DNA from: Limnovirga soli
GTDB taxonomy: Bacteria > Bacteroidota > Bacteroidia > Chitinophagales > Chitinophagaceae
Reading direction: 5' to 3'
Length of the DNA stretch: 64,000 bases
NCBI RefSeq assembly: GCF_013106755.1
Contig: NZ_WHPF01000005.1
Span: forward strand, 310,001-374,000
The notes beneath the pieces are model-generated. The model saw only the letters and a program-made list of their open reading frames with translations. It ran no database searches and had not been told where the DNA came from. Shown one piece after another: positions 8,832 through 17,826 of this stretch (the stretch's first letter is position 1; each line of letters begins with the position of its first letter). The position numbers and the translations under genes are program-made.

Positions 8832-9968
8832 TTGGATAAGCATTTGCACATAATAAGTCTGGACGTTCCTTTTCCTGCAAACTATGGTGGCGTATATGAT
8901 TTATTTTATAAGCTGCCTGCTTTACAGGCGCAGGGAGTTAAAATTCACCTGCATTGTTTTGATAATGGCCGTGGCGAACAAACGGAATTAAATACTTATT
9001 GCGAAGAGGTACATTATTATCATCGCAATACAGGCCATAAGGGTTTTTCCAGTGCATTGCCCTATATAGTTTCCAGCAGAAAGAATGAGGATTTACTACA
9101 AAACCTGCTTAAAGATAATTACCCCATTTTTATGGAGGGTGTACATTGCACCTACCCGGTTTTAGACAACCGATTTAGTAATAGGCGCAAGTTTGTACGT
9201 ATACATAATGTGGAGCATCAGTATTATAAGGAATTATATAATTGCGCACCTGCCGGATTTAAAAAGATGTATTATGGCTGGGAAAGTAATATGCTAAAAA
9301 AATACGAAGCAGGTTTGGTTAACAAAGCCACAGCATTTTGGGCTGTTACACAAAAAGATACAGATTATTACCGCCAAGACCTGCATTGCAATACCATGGA
9401 TTACCTACCCTTATTTATACCACCGTGGCAGGTAAAAAGTACGGCTGGCATGGGTAGCTTTTGTTTGTACCATGGCAACCTGGAAGTAGCCGAAAATGAA
9501 TATGCAGCCACATGGTTATTAAAAAACATTTTTAATAACCTGGAAATTCCATTGGTGATAGCAGGTAAAAACCCGTCGGCGGCATTGGAAAAACTGGCGC
9601 ACCAAAAAATGCATACCTGTCTGGTAGCCAACCCCGGCGAAAAAGAATTGCAGGATTTAATTGCCAAGGCGCAGGTACATATTTTGCCCTCGTTTAACAA
9701 TACGGGTATTAAAATTAAATTGCTTAATGCGCTGTTTAATGGCAGACATTGTTTGGTAAACAGCCAAATGATAGATGGCACAGGTTTGGAGGATCTTTGT
9801 GTAATTGCCGATGATAAAGCCAGTTTTAGAACACGCGTAGAGCAATTGTATAATCAGCCTTTTAGCACAGGTGAGGTTAATAGCAGGTGCAACGCATTAA
9901 CACAGCGTTATAGCAATGAAGCTGGCGCCAGACAAATGGTAGATTGGATATGGAACCAATATGCCTAA
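8832..9968 (+). CDS. Glycosyltransferase, GT-B fold
   Basis: 378 residues. Starts with MDKHLHIISLDVPFPANYGGVYD, the usual opening of a Bacteroidota glycosyltransferase group in which PANYGG marks the first nucleotide-fold loop. IHNVEHQYYKEL closes the first domain; LYHGNLEVAENEYAATWL opens the second; GIKIKLLNALFNGR near residue 300 is the donor-binding region. The start codon is TTG at 8832, the same rare start as the preceding glycosyltransferase 83 bases upstream. The two genes probably form one unit; no other sugar-pathway gene is adjacent. Substrates cannot be read from the sequence. Confidence 0.72.
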   Translation: MDKHLHIISLDVPFPANYGGVYDLFYKLPALQAQGVKIHLHCFDNGRGEQTELNTYCEEVHYYHRNTGHKGFSSALPYIVSSRKNEDLLQNLLKDNYPIFMEGVHCTYPVLDNRFSNRRKFVRIHNVEHQYYKELYNCAPAGFKKMYYGWESNMLKKYEAGLVNKATAFWAVTQKDTDYYRQDLHCNTMDYLPLFIPPWQVKSTAGMGSFCLYHGNLEVAENEYAATWLLKNIFNNLEIPLVIAGKNPSAALEKLAHQKMHTCLVANPGEKELQDLIAKAQVHILPSFNNTGIKIKLLNALFNGRHCLVNSQMIDGTGLEDLCVIADDKASFRTRVEQLYNQPFSTGEVNSRCNALTQRYSNEAGARQMVDWIWNQYA

Positions 9969-9995
9969 TGCCTTTTGCTGCACAGCATTACTACA

Positions 9996-10046
9996 GTACA
10001 AGTGTGCGACGCAAGTAAAGCTGACTGAATAATAATAGCCTGGCTA
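9996..10046 (+). repeat. TGCGACGCA element, copy 4
   Basis: Lies between the convergent glycosyltransferase gene and ftsE. Head GTACAAG at 9996-10002, core at 10004-10015, tail GCCTGGC at 10038-10044. Confidence 0.85.
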
Positions 10047-10052
10047 CAAAAA

Positions 10053-10739
10053 CTATACTTCGCCTGTGGCGCTATCGTACACTTTTCCCCTTTCAGTTTT
10101 TAGCATACGCGAAGGGTTTTTACTAATAACTATAAAATCGTGGGTGGCCATTATGATGGCGGTACCATAATCTTTGCTTATTTGAAACAACAGCTGCATA
10201 ATTTCATCGCTGGTTTCCGGGTCTAGGTTTCCGGTAGGTTCATCAGCCAGGATTAATTTGGGTGAGTTTAATAAGGCACGGGCAATATCGATACGTTGCT
10301 GTTCGCCGCCACTTAGTTCAAAAGGCATTTTAAACCCTTTGCTTTTGAGGCCAACCTTATCCAGTACATCATGTATTTTTTCTTCCATTAGTTTTTCATC
10401 TTTCCAGCCGGTAGCACGTAATACAAAACGCAGGTTTTCGTGTACATTTCTATCGGTTAATAATTGAAAATCCTGAAAAACCACACCCAAATTTCTGCGC
10501 AGGAAGGGTACTTTTTTCCAATCCATTTCTTTAAGGTTAAAACCTGCAACAGTTGCATCACCTTCTTTCAATGTAAGTTCGCCATAAAGTGTTTTTAAAA
10601 GACTGCTTTTGCCAGTACCGGTTTTTCCTACCAGGTAAATAAATTCCCCACGGTTAACGGTAAAACTAACATCTTTCAAAATAAGGGTGGTGCCCTGGTA
10701 AATGTTTGCGTTTCTTATAGATACTACTGTTTCCTGCAT
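10053..10739 (-). CDS. ftsE: FtsE-like ABC transporter ATPase
   Basis: 228 residues. In the FtsEX complex this ATPase gates cell-wall hydrolases at the division septum. Seen: Walker [10 protein letters not shown] near residue 38, Q-loop VVFQDFQLL, signature LSGGEQQR, Walker [15 protein letters not shown] and switch MATHD. Length and overall wording ([20 protein letters not shown]) fit FtsE better than the LolD or MacB ATPases, which it also resembles. No ftsX is adjacent; in Bacteroidota ftsX is commonly separate. A LolD/MacB-type partner for the permease at 11041 is the main alternative, but that gene points away and has its own operator region. Confidence 0.8.
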   Translation of the reverse strand: MQETVVSIRNANIYQGTTLILKDVSFTVNRGEFIYLVGKTGTGKSSLLKTLYGELTLKEGDATVAGFNLKEMDWKKVPFLRRNLGVVFQDFQLLTDRNVHENLRFVLRATGWKDEKLMEEKIHDVLDKVGLKSKGFKMPFELSGGEQQRIDIARALLNSPKLILADEPTGNLDPETSDEIMQLLFQISKDYGTAIIMATHDFIVISKNPSRMLKTERGKVYDSATGEV

Positions 10740-10755
10740 AAAAATTAGATGATGG

Positions 10756-10763
10756 CAAAGGTA
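10756..10763 (-). promoter_or_regulatory. -7 promoter box for ftsE
   Basis: TACCTTTG on the minus strand, 17 bases before the ftsE ATG, matches the Bacteroidota TAnnTTTG -7 element. No clear TTG is seen at the -33 position. Confidence 0.45.
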
Positions 10764-10991
10764 AACTTAGCGGGTTAATTTTTGGTTGTTCATTTTTAAA
10801 TAAATCAATTATGTGCTCTGGTGTTTTCTTTCAATAGGCAACGCCTCTTGTTTAGTATATGTTCCATTACCGCCTAAATACCGCACTTGCAGGTCTGCTT
10901 TTAATGGCATTAAAATATATTTCGAAAAATCAGCTTTTAAACGCAGGGCTTTTGCTGATAGTACCTGCAAAAATCAAGTTCACAATTCTTT

Positions 10992-11027
10992 AACTAAAGA
11001 AATAGTTGTATAACTAAATATTTAGTT
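10992..11027. promoter_or_regulatory. Tandem operator palindromes, probable BlaI/MecI sites
   Basis: AACTAAAGAAATAGTT (10992-11007) and the perfect palindrome AACTAAATATTTAGTT (11012-11027) share half-sites AACTA/TAGTT and are offset by exactly 20 bases, about two helical turns, ending 13 bases before the permease ATG. The central TAGTTGTATAACTA can also be read as an inverted repeat. The BlaI-type repressor encoded downstream in the same direction is the obvious candidate binder. Confidence 0.55.
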
Positions 11028-11040
11028 TTATGTTTGACGT

Positions 11041-13434
11041 ATGATACGCCACTATTTCAAAACCACTATTCAATACTTCAGGCATCACAAAATGTTTGCT
11101 TTTATTAATATTATGGGGTTTGCGGTAGGGTTATGTATTTGCTTTTTTGCACTGCTATATATTCAGTTTGAAAATAGTTACGATACACAAAATATACAGG
11201 CCGATAATATTTACAGACTGGTAACTGATGTGCAATCTGATAAAGGTATTGCTTACGAAAGCAGTGCCGGCCCCATGGGGCCGGCCATTGCCCAAAGTTT
11301 TCCAGAAGTAAAATCGGTAACCAGAATTTTTCTTGATAATCTCATCATTCAAAACAGCAATAGCAATTTCGCCGAAGAAACCATTGCTTATGCTGATGCA
11401 TCGCTTTTTGATGTTTTCACCATTCCATTGCTTGAAGGCAATTTGCATAGTGCATTAGATGCACCTTATTGCCTGGTATTATCTACAACTGCAGCTAAAA
11501 AATATTTTGGGAGTGAAGAGGCTTTGGGCAAAACATTACTTTTAGATGGCAAATTTCCTGCAAGAGTTACCGGCATAATGAAGGATATGCCTTTAAATGC
11601 ACAGTTTAGGGTAGACATATTTGTATCTATGCCAACCTTACTATCCGAGTGGAATCAAAATTTGGCTCAAAACTGGAACAGGTTTGGGTTTTATACCTAT
11701 TTATTACTCCCCGAAAATTATGATGCAGCTAAACTATCTGCCAAATTACCTGCATTTATACAATCCCATATTACGGATAATACCCGTAAATATACCCTTA
11801 GCCTTGAACCTTTGAAATGGGTATACCTCAATGGAAAGCCGCGGGGTTCCCGAACAGGTACAGCTGTTACAGGTAACGCCAACAATATCTATATTTTCTC
11901 GCTGGTATCTCTTTTTATTCTAATCATCAGCAGTTTTAATTTTATAAACCTCTCCACCGCGCATTCCTTAAAACGGGCCAGAGAAACGGCACTTAGAAAA
12001 GTAATTGGAGCCTCCAAACAGCAACTAGTTTTACAGTTTTTTAGTGAAGCGTTTTTTCTAAGTGGTATTGCCTATTTACTCGCTATTGTAATGTGTATTT
12101 TACTATTGCCACTTTTTAACCAGGTAATGGGCAAAGTAATAAGTTCTGGCATATTCAATAATATTGCCCAACTGGGCTGGATGTTGTTGATAGCGTTGGT
12201 AAATGCATTATTGGCAGCAGTATATCCGGCCATTCTTCAGGCAAAAATCAGGATTGCAGAAAACCTAAAAGGCCATGGCAGCCATTCGCTTAAAAACATT
12301 ACACTTCGTAAAACGCTTGTCATCTCGCAACTTAGTATTGCAATAATTTTAGTGGTAGCTACCCTGGTGGTAAATAACCAACTTAACTATATGCGCAATA
12401 TTGATCTTGGTTTTACAAAAGATCATTTCTTAACCATCGATTTTCATTTCGACAGCCTGGTAATTAATCGCGAAGCTACAGTAAGACAGGAATTACTCTC
12501 CATTCCGGGCATTAAAACGGCGAGTATTGGTTCTACCATTCCTGGCAAAACCAGTCGTAAGTTAACTGCTTCCATTGAAAATAACCTGGGTACTATGTTA
12601 GCCGCAGATTGGGATATGTATGCCATAGACAACTATTATATACAACAATATCAAATACCAATTATAGCCGGCAGAAATTTCTCTGCTTATACTGGATCTG
12701 ATACAACAGAGGCCATGCTTATAAACGAAGCTGCTGCAAAAACGCTTGGCTATATACATCCTTCTGATGCGTTAGGTAAAAAATTTACCCAAAAAGGCAG
12801 CAACGGTACTATTATAGGCGTGGTTAAAGATTTTCATTTTCAATCTTTTCAGCAACCTATTCAACCGCTGGTTTTTAAGCTGGCGCCCTGGTTTCATACA
12901 TTTATTTCCTTATCCGTAACATCGGCTGATATGCAGGGCACTATTGCTCAAATAGAAAACAAATGGAAACAGCTTGTACCCGGCTTACCCTTGATTTATG
13001 ATTTTTCTGATGATGCTTATAATACACTATATAAAAGCGAAGACAAGTTTCATACACTCTTTATCATTTTATCATCGGTTGCCATTTTTCTTTCCTGTTT
13101 GGGTTTATATGGCCTCTCAGCATTTACAACCATCCAACGCAAAAAAGAAATTGGCATCCGAAAAATAATAGGCGCAACAGTAGCAAACATGGTATACACG
13201 CTGGGAAAAGATTTTTTATGGCTCATCCTGATTGCCATTCTAATTGCATCGCCATTGGCATGGCTATTAATGCACCAATGGCTACAGCATAATTATGCCT
13301 ATCGTATCACTATCAATGCAAGCATCTTCCTACAATCCGCAGCTATTATACTCATTATCACTATTGGTACAATTGCTTTTCATATAATACATGCGGCAAG
13401 TGCAAATCCGGTAAACAATTTAAAAACAGAATAA
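11041..13434 (+). CDS. MacB/FtsX-type ABC transporter permease
   Basis: 797 residues with two FtsX permease units. One membrane helix at about 19-41 (FAFINIMGFAVGLCICFFALLY) is followed by a periplasmic MacB-like core; helices cluster at about 280-400 (IYIFSLVSLFILIISSFNFINL), with another near 425-447 and a final set at 675-790. RARETALRKVIGASKQQL and QRKKEIGIRKIIGATVANM are the cytoplasmic coupling motifs of the two halves. Such permeases move or mechanically transmit signals about envelope substrates such as peptides or lipoproteins. No ATPase gene is in the same operon. It is followed by blaI-type and M56 genes in the same direction, and tandem palindromes precede it, so it may be a regulated output of that pair. 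Confidence 0.82.
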   Translation: MIRHYFKTTIQYFRHHKMFAFINIMGFAVGLCICFFALLYIQFENSYDTQNIQADNIYRLVTDVQSDKGIAYESSAGPMGPAIAQSFPEVKSVTRIFLDNLIIQNSNSNFAEETIAYADASLFDVFTIPLLEGNLHSALDAPYCLVLSTTAAKKYFGSEEALGKTLLLDGKFPARVTGIMKDMPLNAQFRVDIFVSMPTLLSEWNQNLAQNWNRFGFYTYLLLPENYDAAKLSAKLPAFIQSHITDNTRKYTLSLEPLKWVYLNGKPRGSRTGTAVTGNANNIYIFSLVSLFILIISSFNFINLSTAHSLKRARETALRKVIGASKQQLVLQFFSEAFFLSGIAYLLAIVMCILLLPLFNQVMGKVISSGIFNNIAQLGWMLLIALVNALLAAVYPAILQAKIRIAENLKGHGSHSLKNITLRKTLVISQLSIAIILVVATLVVNNQLNYMRNIDLGFTKDHFLTIDFHFDSLVINREATVRQELLSIPGIKTASIGSTIPGKTSRKLTASIENNLGTMLAADWDMYAIDNYYIQQYQIPIIAGRNFSAYTGSDTTEAMLINEAAAKTLGYIHPSDALGKKFTQKGSNGTIIGVVKDFHFQSFQQPIQPLVFKLAPWFHTFISLSVTSADMQGTIAQIENKWKQLVPGLPLIYDFSDDAYNTLYKSEDKFHTLFIILSSVAIFLSCLGLYGLSAFTTIQRKKEIGIRKIIGATVANMVYTLGKDFLWLILIAILIASPLAWLLMHQWLQHNYAYRITINASIFLQSAAIILIITIGTIAFHIIHAASANPVNNLKTE

Positions 13435-13467
13435 ACCTGCTATGCTTACTAGTAAATACATTTTTGT

Positions 13468-13536
13468 TAGCCAGCCAATAGTAATAATTGGGCTTTACTT
13501 GCCACGCTCGGTTCAAGGTTCTTCTTTCATGGCATC
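13468..13536 (-). repeat. TGCGACGCA family element with alternative head, copy 5
   Basis: Tail GCCAGCC at 13470-13476 and body shared with ordinary copies (GGGCTTTACTTGC), but the head is CTTGCCACGCTCGG then TTCAAGGTTC (13498-13521) instead of the TGCGTCGCA core. GGCATC closes the far end. It sits between the permease and the repressor gene. Confidence 0.7.
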
Positions 13537-13585
13537 TAATACAGTAAAATCAATCATAAAAAGCAAAATTTAATAATACGCCAAC

Positions 13586-13954
13586 ATGCCAACAAACACA
13601 AAAACATTAACCAAGGCCGAAGAGCAAATTATGCAGGCGCTCTGGAAAATAGACAAAGGCTTTTTAAAAGATATTATTGAAGCTTTGCCCAATCCAAAGC
13701 CACATTCCAATACAGTAGCAACACTGCTTAAGATACTAATAGAAAAATCTTTTGTAGAAACGGTAACCTATGGGCGTATGCACCAGTACCATGCATTGGT
13801 AAGCAAAGATGCTTACTCCAAAAGCACTTTAAACAATGTGGTAAAGGGATATTTTGGGGGTTCATTTACCAAAGCCGTTTCCTTTTTGGTTGAAGAAAAT
13901 AAATTAAGTGTAGAAGAGCTGGAATTGCTTTTACAACAACTCAAAAACAAATAA
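13586..13954 (+). CDS. BlaI/MecI/CopY-family transcriptional repressor
   Basis: 122 residues. Winged-helix repressor of the penicillinase family: LTKAEEQIMQALWKIDKGFLKDII, then HSNTVATLLKILIEKSFV as recognition helix and wing, and a C-terminal dimerisation helix pair (LSVEELELLLQQLKNK). In the family, signalling by a partner M56 membrane protease ends repression. Here the M56 gene starts 2 bases after the stop, so the pair is translationally linked. Palindromes in front of the upstream ABC permease are plausible operators; none is visible directly before this gene, which supports one transcript from 11041. Confidence 0.9.
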   Translation: MPTNTKTLTKAEEQIMQALWKIDKGFLKDIIEALPNPKPHSNTVATLLKILIEKSFVETVTYGRMHQYHALVSKDAYSKSTLNNVVKGYFGGSFTKAVSFLVEENKLSVEELELLLQQLKNK

Positions 13955-13956
13955 TT

Positions 13957-16149
13957 ATGCTACAGTTATTGTGTATTTACCTGCTAAAAACAATCATCAT
14001 TTCAGGCTTGCTGTTTAGCTATTACTGGTTTGCATTGCGCAATAAACGGTTTCATTATTACAACCGGTTTTATCTGCTTGCAGCTGTGGCAGTAAGTCTG
14101 GTTTTGCCATTAATAAACGAGCCCATTTTTACACTAAGCAGCCAAAATGATAATGCAATTAGCCTTTTTAATGTAATGCATTCCAGTGGAGGCGAAGAAG
14201 TGGTACCTGTTACCAAAACACCCACGTTTGATTTGGGACAATTGACTTTGATGCTTATTGCCATAATTACCATGGCATTTTTAATTAGATTATTATACCG
14301 CATTGTAGTTATATACCGCATTAAGCAAAAATTTCCAGTTACACCAATGGCCGATTTTGATTTTATTGCTACCAATATTAGTCAGGCTCCATTTTCATTT
14401 TTGCGGAATGTATTTTGGAGAAACGATATTTCTCTGAATGAGCAAACAGGAAGACTAATATTACAACACGAAATTGCACACATACAGCAAAAACATACTT
14501 TAGATAAGTTGTTTATGCAAATAGTAAATGCCCTATGCTGGTTAAACCCAGTGTATATTTTAATTCAAAAGGAGTTATACATTATTCATGAATTTATTGC
14601 CGATGACAAATCTGTAACAGATAAAGATACAGCAGCATTTGCCGCTATGTTATTACAGGTGCATTATGGCGATTTTAAATTTTATCCTGCACAACCGTTT
14701 TTCTATTCACCAGTTAAAAGAAGATTAATTATGCTTACCACATCAAAAGAACCTCGCTTTAGTTACCTGCGCCGAATTATGGCATTGCCATTAATTGCCT
14801 GCACCGTTTTATTGTTTGCTTTTAAATTACAAAAAGAAGAAGTTACACCTTTATCCATTGCACCAAATACCAGTTTTAAATTGGTAATTGATGCCGGGCA
14901 TGGTGGTACTGATGATGGTGCAAATGCACTGGCAGGTAATGTAAAAGAAAAAGACATTACCTTATTGATTGCCAAAAAAATACAATCATTGTCGGCAAGC
15001 TATGGAATAGATGTTTTATTAACCAGAGATAGGGATATTACCCTAAACCCTGCTGAACGTGTGCAAAAAATAGCAGACATGCACGCAGATGCATGTGTAT
15101 CCATACATATTAATGCAGCACCTGATGCAAAGCCATCTGGTATGGAAGTATGTATTGCAAAAGATAATAAGAACGGACAATTGGATAAAAGCAAAATTTT
15201 AGGATCGGCACTTATTCAAAAATTATCATCAAATTTTACAGTACAACCGGCACTACTACAAAAGCAGGTGGGCATTTGGATTTTACAAGCTAATTCTATA
15301 CCAGCAGCGCTGATAGAATGTGGTTATTTATCGAATAAAGATGACCTGAGTGCACTACAAAAAGAGGAAATTATAGAGCGCATTGCCAATAATATTCTGG
15401 CATCTGTGGTTTCTTATGCCAACCGCAGAAACGATAACAATGGCGCAAGCATGATGTATGATAATGTAAAACTCCAATCAGTAAATGTAAATGCCGCCAA
15501 TAAAAAAGTAGATATGGTATTCTTAAATGGCGATACCAAAACCATTACATTGGATGAAGCCATAGACAAAAATATTGTTGGCGAAACGTATCATGTTGAG
15601 AAGGATACTTTAATACCAACCAATGCCGATAAAAAGGTAATTGAAGCAAAAGGAGCGGAAGGAAATAAGATTCTTTCAACTGTTTTATACGTAATTAATG
15701 GTGTGCTTAAAAATAAAGCCGACATGGAAAAATTAGACCCCAACACCATTAAAAGTATAGATGTATTGAAAGGGGAAAATGCTACTTTGGTATATGGAGA
15801 AAAAGGGAAAAATGGCGTTATTATAATTACTACAAAAGATGCTATTACAACAACGGAAAACAGCAAGGCAGGAGAAGAAACAACCCCGGTTTATGTTTTG
15901 GATGGTAATTTTATTAGCGCAGAAGAAATGAAATTAATTAAGCCGGAAGACATTCTTTCTGTAAATGTGTTAAAAGGCGCATCTGCCGCCAAAGCCTATG
16001 GCAAAGCCGGTAAAAATGGTGTAGTGGAAATTACCACAAAAGAAAAAAAGCAACCAGCGGCAGATGGAAAATCAAGTAAGGCAACATTTAAAAATATAAA
16101 TGGAGGCTTTCCAGTAATTGCCTTGTATAATGCAAAACGTGTTTGCTAA
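13957..16149 (+). CDS. M56 (BlaR1-like) membrane protease fused to N-acetylmuramoyl-L-alanine amidase and two plug-like domains
   Basis: 730 residues with an unusual domain order. Residues 1-290: BlaR1/MecR1-type M56 protease with several membrane helices, zinc motif His171-Glu-Ile-Ala-His175 and a likely third ligand Glu212. About 305-490: an Amidase_3 domain with the expected zinc and catalytic residues, His315 (DAGHGG), Glu331, His384 (SIHINA) and Glu454 (ALIECGY). About 570-630 and 640-705: two TonB-receptor plug-like modules (YVINGVLKNK to NGVIIITTK; YVLDGNFISAEE to NGVVEITTK). In place of BlaR1's penicillin-binding sensor is an enzyme that recognises peptidoglycan, suggesting sensing of wall fragments. 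The partner repressor gene is 2 bases upstream. All catalytic residues look intact. Confidence 0.85.
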   Translation: MLQLLCIYLLKTIIISGLLFSYYWFALRNKRFHYYNRFYLLAAVAVSLVLPLINEPIFTLSSQNDNAISLFNVMHSSGGEEVVPVTKTPTFDLGQLTLMLIAIITMAFLIRLLYRIVVIYRIKQKFPVTPMADFDFIATNISQAPFSFLRNVFWRNDISLNEQTGRLILQHEIAHIQQKHTLDKLFMQIVNALCWLNPVYILIQKELYIIHEFIADDKSVTDKDTAAFAAMLLQVHYGDFKFYPAQPFFYSPVKRRLIMLTTSKEPRFSYLRRIMALPLIACTVLLFAFKLQKEEVTPLSIAPNTSFKLVIDAGHGGTDDGANALAGNVKEKDITLLIAKKIQSLSASYGIDVLLTRDRDITLNPAERVQKIADMHADACVSIHINAAPDAKPSGMEVCIAKDNKNGQLDKSKILGSALIQKLSSNFTVQPALLQKQVGIWILQANSIPAALIECGYLSNKDDLSALQKEEIIERIANNILASVVSYANRRNDNNGASMMYDNVKLQSVNVNAANKKVDMVFLNGDTKTITLDEAIDKNIVGETYHVEKDTLIPTNADKKVIEAKGAEGNKILSTVLYVINGVLKNKADMEKLDPNTIKSIDVLKGENATLVYGEKGKNGVIIITTKDAITTTENSKAGEETTPVYVLDGNFISAEEMKLIKPEDILSVNVLKGASAAKAYGKAGKNGVVEITTKEKKQPAADGKSSKATFKNINGGFPVIALYNAKRVC

Positions 16150-16173
16150 AGAATTTTGGTTTTATAAAAAAGA

Positions 16174-16203
16174 AAAAGGAATACTAACCATATTCCTTTT
16201 TTT
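16174..16203 (+). terminator. Intrinsic terminator after the M56 gene
   Basis: AAAAGGAATA (16174-16183) pairs with TATTCCTTTT (16191-16200) and continues into T residues, 25 bases after the M56 stop. It ends the proposed permease-repressor-protease operon. Confidence 0.8.
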
Positions 16204-16211
16204 ATTTTTTT

Positions 16212-16281
16212 GATGCCATAATAGCGGAACGTACAAGAGTGCGACGCAAGTGCAGATGCTATAAACACCAACAGCCGGGTA
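16212..16281 (+). repeat. TGCGACGCA element, copy 6
   Basis: One of the most complete copies: GATGCCATAATAGCGGAAC, full 20-base head at 16231-16250, body with GCAGATGCTATAA, tail GCCGGGT at 16274-16280. It lies between two convergent genes. Confidence 0.88.
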
Positions 16282-16303
16282 CAACACTAAATACATAATT
16301 TAT

Positions 16304-17521
16304 TTAGGCACCCACAGCTTGTTGCTGCAGAACTTTTTGTATGGCAGCTACCATTTTATTGCCTTTATCAATAATTTGTTCTTCCGTCCAGGCTAGACTG
16401 ATAGCGGTAGAAATACAGCGGCTTAAAATAGCATCGCTTGCGCTAAAATTGGTTTGTTGCAATTGCAACAAAGCCTGCTGTTGTAAGGGGTTTAAACGAT
16501 TAAGGGTGGTTGCATTTTTTAAATGATCCCACTTGCGTATATAGTGCCAATTGTTATTGAACCAATAAAAATTACCTGCCAGTATACCTTGCAATTTCAT
16601 TTCTTCTACTACTGCAGCAGTAATGGCTTCGGTTGGTAAAAACCAGCTGATAAATGTGCAGCTATCAACACCACCTTCGGGTATAGTGCGGAAAGTGATT
16701 TCGGGCACCTGCTCTAATATGTTTCTTAATATGGAGTAGTTTTTTTGCTGGATATCAAGAAATGTTTGCAACCTTCTAACCTGTGCCAAACCTACAGCAG
16801 CATGCAGCTCGCTGATGCGAAAATTATAGCCAATAAATGGATGCAGGTCTGCACCACGGTCAACACCCAAATGGTCATGGCCATGATCGGTATAACCATC
16901 ACAGTTGGTATAGGTTTCTTTACTGTTTGTCATAACCACACCCCCTTCACCACAGGTAATGGTTTTAACAAAATCGAATGAAAAGGTACCAGCATCGCCA
17001 ATGGTACCTAGCATTTTGCCTTTATAACTGCCGCCAATACTTTGGCAGGCATCTTCTAATAAAAGCAGGTTATGTTGTTTGCAAATGCTTTGCAGTGCAT
17101 CCATATTGGCCATGCTGCCACACATATGCACAGGCATTATACATTTGGTACGGGAGGTAATTGCTGCGCTAACAGCAGTTGGGTTAAGTGTTAAGGTATC
17201 GTCTACATCTACTAAAACCGGAATGGCACCTACACTTAATACGGCTTCGAAACTGGCCACGAATGTAAAGGAGGGCATTATTACCTCATCGCCATACCCT
17301 ATGCCAAGGGCTGTCATAACAGTTGTTAATGCGGCCGTTCCACTGCTGGTTAATTGTGCATAGGTACAGCCAAAAGTGTTGCATATTTCTTTTTCGAGTT
17401 CTACCGCTTTCCAATGGCCTTTACGAGGGGCATCAAAACCATAACGCATAAGAATACCTGTTTCCAATACATCATTTAGTTCTTTTCTTTCTTCGGCGCC
17501 AAATAATTCAAAACCGGGCAT
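16304..17521 (-). CDS. kdnA: DegT/DnrJ/EryC1/StrS aminotransferase, probably 8-amino-3,8-dideoxy-manno-octulosonate transaminase
   Basis: 405 residues. PLP-dependent sugar aminotransferase: GTAALTTVMTALGIGYGDEV, DACQSIGGSYKGK and the Schiff-base lysine in FSFDFVKTITCGEGG. The wording MPGFELFGAEE at the start, LMRYGFDAPRKGHWKA, DHGHDHLGVDRGADLHPF and FYWFNNNWHYIRKWDHL is what I recall for KdnA, which with the dehydrogenase KdnB makes 8-amino-8-deoxy-Kdo for lipopolysaccharide. No kdnB-like gene is adjacent. A different nucleotide-sugar aminotransferase remains possible, for example the missing WlbC step of the 30-kb locus, though these motifs fit that poorly. Confidence 0.7.
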   Translation of the reverse strand: MPGFELFGAEERKELNDVLETGILMRYGFDAPRKGHWKAVELEKEICNTFGCTYAQLTSSGTAALTTVMTALGIGYGDEVIMPSFTFVASFEAVLSVGAIPVLVDVDDTLTLNPTAVSAAITSRTKCIMPVHMCGSMANMDALQSICKQHNLLLLEDACQSIGGSYKGKMLGTIGDAGTFSFDFVKTITCGEGGVVMTNSKETYTNCDGYTDHGHDHLGVDRGADLHPFIGYNFRISELHAAVGLAQVRRLQTFLDIQQKNYSILRNILEQVPEITFRTIPEGGVDSCTFISWFLPTEAITAAVVEEMKLQGILAGNFYWFNNNWHYIRKWDHLKNATTLNRLNPLQQQALLQLQQTNFSASDAILSRCISTAISLAWTEEQIIDKGNKMVAAIQKVLQQQAVGA

Positions 17522-17695
17522 ATGCTATATTTTAATGGTGGTAAAATGTAATAAGTGGGCAAAGTTAGAAAAACTATTCTTAATCTTTTTTCTGTTGAAG
17601 TTTTGTGCGGTAATGCACAGTTAAATTATTGGTTAATGCCATTATTTGTTGCAATGTTTAGCGCAATAAATGGTTTAAGCTGCTTTGGCGATGGT

Positions 17696-17746
17696 GTACA
17701 AGAGTGCGACGCAAGTAAAGCTTCACATAGCTTTTTTGCCGGGCCA
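17696..17746 (+). repeat. TGCGACGCA element, copy 7
   Basis: Full GTACAAGAGTGCGACGCAAG head at 17696-17715, body TAAAGCTTCACATAGC, tail GCCGGGC at 17738-17744. It lies 3' of korA, beyond the korA terminator, and 5' of kdnA. Confidence 0.88.
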
Positions 17747-17776
17747 ATATACATATTCTATTAACTGTTGGGCAAT

Positions 17777-17808
17777 AAAAAAGGAAGCAGATGTATTGCT
17801 TCCTTTTT
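17777..17808 (-). terminator. Intrinsic terminator of korA
   Basis: AAAAAGGAAGCA (17778-17789) and TGCTTCCTTTTT (17797-17808) form a perfect 12-base stem with a 7-base loop. Read on the minus strand it starts about 20 bases after the korA stop and ends in a T tract. Confidence 0.85.
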
Positions 17809-17826
17809 AGTATATTAATTCTATTG

